A DNA stretch of 64,000 nt from WGMI01 sp041739275 (lineage in GTDB: Bacteria > Bacteroidota > Bacteroidia > Flavobacteriales > Schleiferiaceae): positions 16,097 through 80,096 of the forward strand of contig JBGSOF010000028.1 of NCBI GenBank assembly GCA_041739275.1, in the 5' to 3' direction. The notes below the pieces were generated by a model that saw only the letters and a program-made list of their open reading frames with translations, was not told the origin of the DNA and searched no databases. Both the position numbers and the translations under genes were made by a program. This document shows, piece by piece, positions 44,137 to 51,893 of this stretch. The first letter of the stretch is position 1. Each line of letters opens with the position of its first letter.

Positions 44137-45108
44137 ATGAACGATCGGCCCCAGATTCGAGCGTTTCTCACACAGGCCTTGGCCTTTGCCTTTTTCGCTT
44201 GTGTTTCTTATTTGGCGCTCTTGTTTCTCTGGGGGCGTTTAGCTCCGCCCATAGCCAATCTCAACTACCGAATTGCGTCCTACGGGCATCTGTACAGCCG
44301 CCTGCTCGATGCGCGACAGGCTCCCGCAGTCGACGTGCTGATTGCAGGTTCTTCGCATGCCTACCGCGGTTTTGATCCGAGGCTTTTTAAAGCGAACGGA
44401 CAAACGGCCTTCAATCTCGGTTCGAGCTCGCAAACTCCGCGTCAAACCGAGGTTCTGTTCGACCGTTATTTTGAACATCTGTCTCCACGCCTGCTCATCC
44501 TCGAAGTCTATCCCGGCAGCTATGCCCTCGACGGGGTTGAAAGCACGCTCGACTTGATTGCCAACGACGGTCTCGATGCGCCATTGACGCGGATGCTCAT
44601 GGAATTGCCCAATGCAAAAGTTTGGAACACCTATATATATGCTTCCATGGCGCGGGGGTTTTCGACTGAGCCGCCTTCGGCATCCGAACCGGCAGAGAGA
44701 GATGGAGATCGCTACATCTCAGGCAGCGGATATGTCGAAAGAAACGGGTATTACTACCGCCACGATCGGCCAAAATCCAAAAGTTGGACTTTAAATGAGC
44801 GCAATTTTGAAGCCCTCGACCGAGTAATCGCACGCGCGCGTAAAAAAGGTGTGGCTGTTTGGTTGGTACAGGCGCCTTACACCGAAGCCATGAGGCGCTC
44901 TTATTTTGATCTCGGCGGATTCGATCGTTCGGCCTTCGACCGAGAAATGAGCAAGCGAGCCCCGTATACGGATTTCAACGGGCTTGTAGCTCTCGACGAC
45001 TCGCTTCACTTTTACGACAGCGACCACTTAAATCAAGCGGGTGTTGAGCGTTTTAACCTTCGTTTGTTCGAAGTGATGGACTCGCTTAGATCCGAGCGCG
45101 TCTTGTAG
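44137..45108 (+). CDS. SGNH-hydrolase-like membrane-anchored partner of MBOAT
   Basis: This protein has 323 residues. One N-terminal helix (ALAFAFFACVSYLALLFLW) anchors it with the rest outside. A serine motif in VLIAGSSHAYRGF (about 68-80), then FNLGSSSQTPRQ, and a C-terminal DSDHLNQAG (about 288-296) fit the SGNH/GDSL order of Ser and Asp-x-x-His residues. Similar proteins follow MBOAT genes and finish O-acylation of a cell-surface glycan (compare AlgJ/AlgX, DltD). It begins at the base directly after the MBOAT stop, so it is certainly co-translated. The acceptor is unknown. Confidence 0.78.
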   Translation: MNDRPQIRAFLTQALAFAFFACVSYLALLFLWGRLAPPIANLNYRIASYGHLYSRLLDARQAPAVDVLIAGSSHAYRGFDPRLFKANGQTAFNLGSSSQTPRQTEVLFDRYFEHLSPRLLILEVYPGSYALDGVESTLDLIANDGLDAPLTRMLMELPNAKVWNTYIYASMARGFSTEPPSASEPAERDGDRYISGSGYVERNGYYYRHDRPKSKSWTLNERNFEALDRVIARARKKGVAVWLVQAPYTEAMRRSYFDLGGFDRSAFDREMSKRAPYTDFNGLVALDDSLHFYDSDHLNQAGVERFNLRLFEVMDSLRSERVL

Positions 45109-45165
45109 AGTTCGGAATTCAAGGGTGCCTTTGGGCAATACCCCTTTTATTATCGCTTAAATTTA

Positions 45166-45173
45166 TACCTTTG
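45166..45173 (+). promoter_or_regulatory. -7 promoter element of rimP-nusA-infB (TACCTTTG)
   Basis: This exact TAnnTTTG match lies 43 bases upstream of the rimP ATG. It places the transcription start near 45178-45181, directly before the leader hairpin. Confidence 0.65.
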
Positions 45174-45182
45174 CACCTCGAA

Positions 45183-45210
45183 TGAGGGGGCCGAGGTCCC
45201 CTTTTCTTTT
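45183..45210 (+). promoter_or_regulatory. Leader hairpin with T-run upstream of rimP
   Basis: A short stem (AGGGG/CCCCT, loop of about eight bases) is directly followed by CTTTTCTTTT. It has terminator form but lies between the predicted promoter and rimP, so it may attenuate the rimP-nusA-infB operon or act as a 5' stabilising element. Confidence 0.5.
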
Positions 45211-45216
45211 CGGTAA

Positions 45217-45678
45217 ATGGAAATACAACGCATCCGCGAAGCAGTTGAAAGGTCTGCGGAGAAGCACGGAGCTTTTTTAGTAGGGCTCAAAGCGCTGCCC
45301 GGCGAACGGTTTACAGCCTTTGTCGACAGCATGGATTCCGTCACGGTGGGCATGCTCGCCGAGATTACCCGAGAAGTGATTGGAGAGTTTGACCGCGATG
45401 TCGAAGATTTCGCGCTCGAACTGAGTTCGCCCGGAATGGGCAGCCCGTTCACGGAGTTTCGGCAGTATCTGAAGCACCGGGGCAGGGCGGTAGAAGTGGT
45501 CGCGCTCGATGGTCGCCGCATCAAGGGGCTGCTGTCGGAAGTCGACGAACAGGGCATCGAAATTCGCTGGAACGAGCGGGTTCCGAAACCTGTCGGAAAG
45601 GGGAAAGTAGATGTTGAACAAGCCGAGCGCATTGCGTTCGATCAGATAAAAGAGACCAAGAGAACCTTTGCGTTCTGA
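45217..45678 (+). CDS. rimP: Ribosome maturation factor RimP
   Basis: This protein has 153 residues and acts in late assembly of the 30S ribosomal subunit. It shows the two-domain RimP layout: an alpha/beta N-terminal domain with the signature FDRDVEDFALELSSPGMGSPF (about 67-87) and a small C-terminal SH3-like barrel (GRAVEVVALDGRRIKGLLSEVDEQGIEI). The gene order rimP-nusA-infB is widely conserved. It is followed by nusA after 19 bases. A hairpin with a T-run precedes it. Confidence 0.93.
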   Translation: MEIQRIREAVERSAEKHGAFLVGLKALPGERFTAFVDSMDSVTVGMLAEITREVIGEFDRDVEDFALELSSPGMGSPFTEFRQYLKHRGRAVEVVALDGRRIKGLLSEVDEQGIEIRWNERVPKPVGKGKVDVEQAERIAFDQIKETKRTFAF

Positions 45679-45697
45679 TTCATTCGTAGGAGTAGCC

Positions 45698-46933
45698 ATG
45701 GAGAACAACGCCATTATCGAGTCTTTCGCAGACTTTAAAGACGAGAAGAATATCGATCGAGTCACTTTGATGGGAATCATCGAAGAGGCTTTTCGCAATC
45801 AGCTCCGAAAGAAGTTTGAGACCGACGAAAATTTCGACATCATCGTCAACCCCGACAAAGGCGATTTGCAAATCTGGCGCAGGCGAGAAATTGTCGAAGA
45901 CGGCATGGTCGAAGACGACAATTTGCAAGTCGACATCAGCGTCGCAAAGCGAATCGAAGAAGATTTTGAGGTGGGTGAAGAACTGACCGAAGAAGTCAAA
46001 ATGATCGACCTCGGAAGGCGCTTTGTCTTGGCTTTCCGTCAAAATCTGGTCAGCAAAATTCAAGAGCACGACAACAACGCGCTCTTTATGCGCTACCACC
46101 AAATGGTGGGCGAAATCATCACCGGAGAGGTCCACCACATTCGCCACCGCGAAGTGATTATTTACGACGACGACCAAAACGAGTTGTACCTGCCAAAGGA
46201 TCAAATGATTCCCTCGGACTTCTTTCACAAAGGAGACAATGTGCGCGCGGTGATTCGCGAAGTCATTGCCCGGGGCTCCAAGCCCGTGGTTATTTTGAGC
46301 CGCACCGATCCGAAGTTTTTGGAGAAGTTGTTTGAGCAAGAAATCCCCGAAGTATTTGACGGTCTAATCACCGTTCGAAAAGTGGTGCGGGTTCCCGGCG
46401 AAAAGGCCAAAGTGGCCGTCGAGAGCTACGACGATCGAATCGATCCCGTCGGCGCGTGTGTCGGTATGAAGGGCTCACGGATTCACGGAATTGTTCGCGA
46501 ATTGAAAAACGAGAACATCGACGTCATCAACTTCACCAACAACACTCAGTTGTTTATTCAGCGCGCGCTCAATCCCGCCAAGATTTCGAGCATGAGCATT
46601 GACGAGGCCAACAAGAAAGTCGAAGTCTATTTGAAGCCCGACCAAGTTTCGCTCGCCATTGGGCGCGGAGGACACAACATCCGACTGGCGGGGCAGCTCA
46701 CCGGCTACGAAATTGACGTGTACAGGGAGTTTGACGAAAACGACGACGTGGAACTCACCGAGTTCAGCGACGAAATCGAACCGTGGATCATCGCTCAACT
46801 CAAGAGCATTGGCTGCGACACGGCCCGAAGTGTACTCGAGCACACGGTCGAAGACCTCGCAGGCCGAACCGATCTCGAAGAAGAGACGATTCGCGAAGTG
46901 ATGGCCATTCTCAAAAACGAACTCGAGGCATAG
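45698..46933 (+). CDS. nusA: Transcription termination/antitermination factor NusA
   Basis: This RNA polymerase-binding factor has 411 residues. ATG 45698 (MENNAIIESFADFKDEKNIDR) is preceded by an AGGAG-like sequence, unusual in this phylum. Domains are the N-terminal polymerase-binding domain (1-135), S1 (about 140-205: GEIITGEVHHIRHREVII), KH1 and KH2 (about 205-345, with VGACVGMKGSRIHGIVREL and LAIGRGGHNIRLAGQL) and a C-terminal helical region (TDLEEETIREVMAILK). It controls pausing, termination and rRNA antitermination. It lies between rimP and infB. Confidence 0.96.
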   Translation: MENNAIIESFADFKDEKNIDRVTLMGIIEEAFRNQLRKKFETDENFDIIVNPDKGDLQIWRRREIVEDGMVEDDNLQVDISVAKRIEEDFEVGEELTEEVKMIDLGRRFVLAFRQNLVSKIQEHDNNALFMRYHQMVGEIITGEVHHIRHREVIIYDDDQNELYLPKDQMIPSDFFHKGDNVRAVIREVIARGSKPVVILSRTDPKFLEKLFEQEIPEVFDGLITVRKVVRVPGEKAKVAVESYDDRIDPVGACVGMKGSRIHGIVRELKNENIDVINFTNNTQLFIQRALNPAKISSMSIDEANKKVEVYLKPDQVSLAIGRGGHNIRLAGQLTGYEIDVYREFDENDDVELTEFSDEIEPWIIAQLKSIGCDTARSVLEHTVEDLAGRTDLEEETIREVMAILKNELEA

Positions 46934-47005
46934 TCAGGCGGTACCCCAACCCCTGAAATGAGCCGAGCCACGATCAACCAAAAAGAAACAGGAACTACAG
47001 AGCCG

Positions 47006-50000
47006 ATGAGCGCACCCACGAGATTGAACAAAATCCTGAAGGAGTTGAACATCTCCATGCAGCGCGCCGTGGAGTTCCTCGAATCGAAAGGGATCGAGAT
47101 CGAGAACAACCCCAACGCCAAGGTCGACGAACGCGCTCAAAATTTGCTCATCGGCGAGTTTCAGGGCGACATGAACAGCAAGCGCAAGTCCGAGCTGGTC
47201 AGTGAAGAAAAGCGCAGAGAAAAAGAGGCGATCAAAGCTGAAATGGAGGCCTTGGTCGAAGACGTCAAACCCAAAGAAGTTTCGGTGGTTCGCGCTAGAG
47301 CTGCCTTGGCCGGGATCAAAGAAGTGGGCAAGATCGATTTGGACGCTCCGAGAAAGAGCGTTCAAGCTGAAGAGTCGCCCGCTGAAGTCAAAGCTCCTGC
47401 CGCGGCCCAAGCGCCCGTCGAAGAATCGGCAGCGGCAAAAGTCGTTGCCCCAAAACCCCTTCCTTCTGAAGTTGAGCGCGCTCCGGTCCAGGCTGAAAAG
47501 CCCGTTCACGCAGAGGCCCCGATCGAGCCTCCTGTCGCTGGCCCGGCCCCGGTTGTGGAGGTCATTGCCCCCGCAGTATCGACACCTGAACCGGTTCAAC
47601 AAAAACCGGAAGTTCCTCCAACACCCGCAGAGGCCTCTAAGCCCGAATCCGCGCCTGTGCTCGAAGCCGAAAATAAATCGGTTGATGCCCCGGCTTCTGT
47701 TGAAATGCCCACTGCTGATGCTGTCTCTGCCCCGACCGAGGCAAAAGCGGAAGCTCCTCAGGCTCCGGCCGAACTCACTCCGGAAGCTCCGGCTCCCGCC
47801 TCTCTTTCGCAGGCACAAATGGCCGAGGGAACCAAAGAGGGCGACCACATTCAGACGAAATTTCAAAAGCTTGAAGGCCCGCGCTTTACGGGCGAGAAAA
47901 TTGACCTCACCAAATTCGAGCGCCCCAAAAAGCCGGTTGCCACATCGAATCAACCTTCGGCAGGTGGGGGCGGGGGAGCCAATGCCCGCAAGCGCAAGCG
48001 CATCAATCCGATAGGTACGGGGACGGGGCCGGCCACAGGCGGTGCCACCAATCGCCCGCCTCGTCCGGGAGCACCGACCAATCGTCCGGGTGCCCCGAGG
48101 GTAGAGCCCACGGAGCAGGACATTCAAAAGCAAATCAAAGAGACCTACGAAAAGCTCACCAGCAGGGGCAAGTCGAAGGGTAGCAAGATTCGCCGTGCTA
48201 AAAGAGAAGAGCGCAGAGAGCAAGAAGCCCTTCAAGAACTGAGGCGCGAACAGGCTGATTTGGTCTTGAATGTTACGGAGTTTGTAACCGTCAAGGAACT
48301 CTCCACCATGATGGAGGTGCCGATCACTGAAGTCATTGCAGCCTGTATGTCGCTCGGCATCATGGTGACTATGAACCAGCGACTCGATGCGGAAACTTTG
48401 ACCATCGTCGCCGAAGAATTCGGATTCAGTACGCACTTCGTAGACGCAGACGTGACCGAAGCCTACGAACTCACGGCCGATGTCGAAGAAGATCTCAAGC
48501 CCAGGGCGCCGATCGTTACGGTGATGGGACACGTCGACCACGGCAAGACCTCCTTGCTTGACTACGTGCGCAAAACAAACGTAATCGCAGGCGAATCAGG
48601 CGGAATTACCCAGCACATCGGGGCGTATTCTGTCGAGCTTTCAAACGGACAGAGAATCGCATTTCTCGACACTCCGGGTCACGAGGCTTTTACCGCCATG
48701 CGTGCCCGAGGTGCTCAAGTAACCGACGTGGTCGTGATTGTGGTTGCGGCCGACGACGATGTCATGCCCCAAACCCGCGAGGCCATTTCGCATGCGCAAG
48801 CGGCGGCGGTTCCCTTCGTCATCGCGATCAACAAAGTAGACAAGCCCACTGCGAATCCCGAAAAAATCCGCGAGCGACTCTCGGGTTTGAACGTGCTCGT
48901 CGAAGAATGGGGCGGTAAAATTCAAAGCCAAGAGATCTCGGCCAAAACCGGACTCGGGGTGCAAGAACTGCTCGACAAAGTCTTGCTCGAAGCCGAAATT
49001 CTCAATCTCAAGGCGAACCCCGATCGCAAGGCAAGCGGAACCATTATCGAGGCTTCTCTCGACAAGGGTCGCGGGTATATGAGCACCATTCTCGTACAGA
49101 ACGGCACGCTCAAGGTGGGAGACTACGTTTTGGCGGGACCTTATTCGGGCAAAGTGCGCGCCATGCTCGACGAACGCGGTCAAAAGATCGACGAAGCGGG
49201 GCCGGCCACTCCTGCGAGCTTGTTGGGACTCGATGGAGCACCGCAGGCCGGCGACAAATTTGTGGTGATGGAAGACGAGCGCGAAGCAAAGCAAATTGCC
49301 ACTCGCCGTCAACAATTGCAGCGCGAACAGAGCGTCCGGACAACCAAGAACATCACCCTCGAAGAAATCGGAAGGCGCTTGGCCATCGGAGACTTCCGCG
49401 AGTTGAACATCGTTTTGAAAGGCGACGTAGACGGCTCGATCGAAGCTCTGTCGGATTCTCTCCAGAAATTGAGCACCGAAAAGGTTCAAGTCAACATTAT
49501 CCACAAGGCAGTGGGTCAGATTTCTGAATCGGATGTGCTCTTGGCCGCGGCTTCAAATGCGGTGGTCGTCGGTTTCCAAGTGCGCCCTTCGGGGAATGCG
49601 CGAAAACTCGCGGAGCGCGAAGAAGTCGATATTCGACTGTACAGCATCATCTACGATGCCATCAACGAGGTGCGCAGCGCCATGGAGGGCATGTTGGCGC
49701 CCGAAACGCGAGAAGAGATCACCTGCAATGTCGAGGTTCGAGACATCTTCAAGATCTCGAAGGTGGGTACCGTAGCCGGTTGCATGGTCTTGGATGGCAC
49801 CATCAGTCGAAACTCGAGAGTGCGATTAATTCGCAACGGGGTGGTTCAGTTCACCGGAGAACTCGGTTCGCTCAAACGCTTCAAAGACGACGCGAAAGAG
49901 GTGGCCAGAGGCTTTGAATGCGGCTTGAACCTGCACAACTACAACGATATCAAAGTCGGCGACATCATCGAAGGCTTCAAGGAAGTTCAGGTGAAGAGCA

Positions 50001-50008
50001 CTCTGTAA
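47006..50008 (+). CDS. infB: Translation initiation factor IF-2
   Basis: This GTPase of 1000 residues places initiator tRNA on the 30S subunit. ATG 47006 (MSAPTRLNKILKELNISMQRAVEFLESKG) matches the family's start; an ATG 48 bases upstream is in frame but poorly conserved in type. After the N-terminal domain comes a low-complexity Pro/Ala/Glu linker (about 110-330) with a Gly/Asn-rich end, then the G domain: GHVDHGKTSLLDYV (G1), DTPGHEAF (G3) and NKVD (G4). Domains II-IV follow to the end (KVGDIIEGFKEVQVKSTL). The linker's codon bias produces long false ORFs on other frames. Confidence 0.96.
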   Translation: MSAPTRLNKILKELNISMQRAVEFLESKGIEIENNPNAKVDERAQNLLIGEFQGDMNSKRKSELVSEEKRREKEAIKAEMEALVEDVKPKEVSVVRARAALAGIKEVGKIDLDAPRKSVQAEESPAEVKAPAAAQAPVEESAAAKVVAPKPLPSEVERAPVQAEKPVHAEAPIEPPVAGPAPVVEVIAPAVSTPEPVQQKPEVPPTPAEASKPESAPVLEAENKSVDAPASVEMPTADAVSAPTEAKAEAPQAPAELTPEAPAPASLSQAQMAEGTKEGDHIQTKFQKLEGPRFTGEKIDLTKFERPKKPVATSNQPSAGGGGGANARKRKRINPIGTGTGPATGGATNRPPRPGAPTNRPGAPRVEPTEQDIQKQIKETYEKLTSRGKSKGSKIRRAKREERREQEALQELRREQADLVLNVTEFVTVKELSTMMEVPITEVIAACMSLGIMVTMNQRLDAETLTIVAEEFGFSTHFVDADVTEAYELTADVEEDLKPRAPIVTVMGHVDHGKTSLLDYVRKTNVIAGESGGITQHIGAYSVELSNGQRIAFLDTPGHEAFTAMRARGAQVTDVVVIVVAADDDVMPQTREAISHAQAAAVPFVIAINKVDKPTANPEKIRERLSGLNVLVEEWGGKIQSQEISAKTGLGVQELLDKVLLEAEILNLKANPDRKASGTIIEASLDKGRGYMSTILVQNGTLKVGDYVLAGPYSGKVRAMLDERGQKIDEAGPATPASLLGLDGAPQAGDKFVVMEDEREAKQIATRRQQLQREQSVRTTKNITLEEIGRRLAIGDFRELNIVLKGDVDGSIEALSDSLQKLSTEKVQVNIIHKAVGQISESDVLLAAASNAVVVGFQVRPSGNARKLAEREEVDIRLYSIIYDAINEVRSAMEGMLAPETREEITCNVEVRDIFKISKVGTVAGCMVLDGTISRNSRVRLIRNGVVQFTGELGSLKRFKDDAKEVARGFECGLNLHNYNDIKVGDIIEGFKEVQVKSTL

Positions 50009-50028
50009 AAGAGCGAGTTTGGCCTTGG

Positions 50029-50421
50029 CTATCGCCTGGGATTGACATTGGTGCGCACCACGAAAGCGCCCGGAAACTCGGTGCGAATTTCTCTGAGTTT
50101 GCGCTCGGCCTCGAACGAATCGGTGAAATCTCCTGCCTGAACTCGATATTCGGGGGTTTCGTACGTTGTATACACGGTGAGGTCGGGATATCGGCGGGCA
50201 AAATCGGCCTTTTGCTTGTTGGCATCGGCTCGGCTTCCGTTGAAGATTTGAATTCTGTAGCCCTTAGCCGACTGTGGTTTAGGGCCGGCTGTAGAGGTAT
50301 ATGCCAGCATTTTCGCCGAGATGCCCGGCTCTTCGATCACGCGTATGCGGGTGGTATCGCTTTGGGCACGCGCACAAAAGCCCAAGGCTAGAGTGCAGAT
50401 TGACAGAATCCAAAATTTCAT
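50029..50421 (-). CDS. SPOR-domain exported protein
   Basis: This protein has 130 residues. Signal peptide MKFWILSICTLALGFCARAQ; the rest is a short linker and a SPOR domain (about 52-125: GYRIQIFNGSRADANKQKADFARRYPD, EYRVQAGDFTDSFEAERKLREIRTEFPGAFVV). SPOR domains bind glycan strands of peptidoglycan lacking stem peptides, often at the division septum. It is convergent with infB (20 bases between stops) and divergent from the respiratory operon. Its partner and role are unknown. Confidence 0.87.
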   Translation of the reverse strand: MKFWILSICTLALGFCARAQSDTTRIRVIEEPGISAKMLAYTSTAGPKPQSAKGYRIQIFNGSRADANKQKADFARRYPDLTVYTTYETPEYRVQAGDFTDSFEAERKLREIRTEFPGAFVVRTNVNPRR

Positions 50422-50535
50422 TGCACAAAAATAAGCTTTTGATATTGTGACGAAGGTTCGGGGGCGAGCCTATTTAGAACGACTATAAATTATACGGCTA
50501 TTCAAGCGCAGCGAACCCTAGAGGTGTTCCGTATC

Positions 50536-50543
50536 TAAATTTG
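50536..50543 (+). promoter_or_regulatory. -7 promoter element of the act-cox operon (TAAATTTG)
   Basis: This exact TAnnTTTG match lies 39 bases upstream of ATG 50583 of actA. No clear -33 element was seen. Confidence 0.6.
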
Positions 50544-50582
50544 CGCACCGTCTCGAGCATTCGGAACCGACGGAACATACCG

Positions 50583-51866
50583 ATGAACCTCAGATTATCC
50601 CTTCGCTTTCAGCCGATTCGAGTTCTGATCTTCGCCCTCTTGGCACCTTTGGCCGTTTGGGGCTACGAGGTTCAGGGCGACGATGCAAACGGCAAAACGC
50701 TGTTTAACGCAAACTGTGCCTCTTGCCACAAGCTCGACAAGAAATTGGTCGGCCCCGCTTTGGGCGATGTCACGGAGCGCAGAACCGAAGAATGGCTGAT
50801 TTCTTGGATCAAAGACAATGCGGCGCTTCGGGCTACGGGCGATGCCGACGCGAACGCACTCTTTAAAGAATACAATGGCTTGGTTATGGCGGCTTTCCCA
50901 CAGCTGTCGGACCAAGACATCAAAGACATCCTCAAATACACTCAAACCGGGGGAGCGGCTGCCGCACCTGTGGCCACGCAGGGCGGAGATGGGGCGGTTG
51001 CCCTCGTCGCAGAGCCGAAGAAGGATTACAGCCCGATGGTCCTCGGCGGGCTCTTGGTTCTTTTGGTGCTTTTAATCGCTTTATTGGTCAAGGTCAAGAA
51101 TACGTTGAAAGCGGTTCGGGGAGAGCCTACCACAGATTTGCTGAGCGATGCATCGTATTGGACCCGCGCCGTGGTGCGCAGCCAGAAGTTTATCGTCTTG
51201 GCCACTGTGGTCGTTTCTGTGTTCACTTTGAAAGAGTTGTACTACGGATTGATGTCCATAGGCGTCAACGAAGCGTATCAACCCGAACAGCCCATCGCGT
51301 TTTCTCACAAAGTGCATGCGGGCATCAACAAAGTGGACTGCAACTATTGTCATTCGAGCGCAAGAGTGAGTAAGCACTCGGGAATTCCCTCGACCAATGT
51401 GTGTATGAACTGCCATATGTATATCGATGGCAGCGAGATCAAGAACGATGCGGGCGAATTGAAGTACGCCGGAGAGCGCTCGCCGGAGATTGCCAAGATT
51501 TATGCCTCGGTGGGTTGGAATCCCGAAGAGGGGAAATATATCCCCGATTACGAGCAAAAGCCCGTTCGCTGGGTGCGCATCCACAACTTGCCCGATCTGG
51601 CTTATTTTAATCACGCACAGCACGTTACGGCCGGTCAAATCGAGTGTCAGACCTGCCACGGTCCCATCGAGGAAATGGAGGAGGTGTATCAATATTCTCC
51701 CCTCACTATGGGTTGGTGCATCAATTGTCACAGAGAGACCGAAGTGAAAACCGAGAGCAACGGCTATTACGCAGGGCTTCACGATCAGTTGAAGGCCAAG
51801 CATGGCGATGGTCCCATTACCGTCGAAGCGATTGGCGGTCTCGAATGTGGAAAGTGCCATTATTAA
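50583..51866 (+). CDS. actA: Alternative complex III subunit A, multiheme cytochrome c
   Basis: This protein has 427 residues from ATG 50583 (MNLRLSLRFQPIRVLIFALLAP). Six CxxCH heme motifs are visible: CASCH in an N-terminal monoheme domain (Cys45), then after a membrane helix (about 150-175) a second, membrane-anchored domain with CNYCH, CMNCH, CQTCH, CINCH and CGKCH. ActA carries electrons from the quinol-oxidising core to cytochrome oxidase. The extra N-terminal monoheme domain is of the type found in Bacteroidota. It is first of six act genes, all in order. Confidence 0.93.
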   Translation: MNLRLSLRFQPIRVLIFALLAPLAVWGYEVQGDDANGKTLFNANCASCHKLDKKLVGPALGDVTERRTEEWLISWIKDNAALRATGDADANALFKEYNGLVMAAFPQLSDQDIKDILKYTQTGGAAAAPVATQGGDGAVALVAEPKKDYSPMVLGGLLVLLVLLIALLVKVKNTLKAVRGEPTTDLLSDASYWTRAVVRSQKFIVLATVVVSVFTLKELYYGLMSIGVNEAYQPEQPIAFSHKVHAGINKVDCNYCHSSARVSKHSGIPSTNVCMNCHMYIDGSEIKNDAGELKYAGERSPEIAKIYASVGWNPEEGKYIPDYEQKPVRWVRIHNLPDLAYFNHAQHVTAGQIECQTCHGPIEEMEEVYQYSPLTMGWCINCHRETEVKTESNGYYAGLHDQLKAKHGDGPITVEAIGGLECGKCHY

Positions 51867-51893
51867 TCATTCCCAAGGCTGAGAATTAACGAA

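Noticed and set aside
47202..48014. 270-residue Arg/Pro/Leu-rich ORF on the plus strand inside infB
   Set aside because: It is a frame shadow of the IF-2 linker; composition mirrors the codon bias of the real frame and no start context supports it.
46934..48541. 535-residue ORF antisense to infB
   Set aside because: It is the complement of the IF-2 Pro/Ala/Glu linker and G-domain region, with low-complexity Arg/Phe/Leu-rich sequence and no domain; infB on the other strand is certain.
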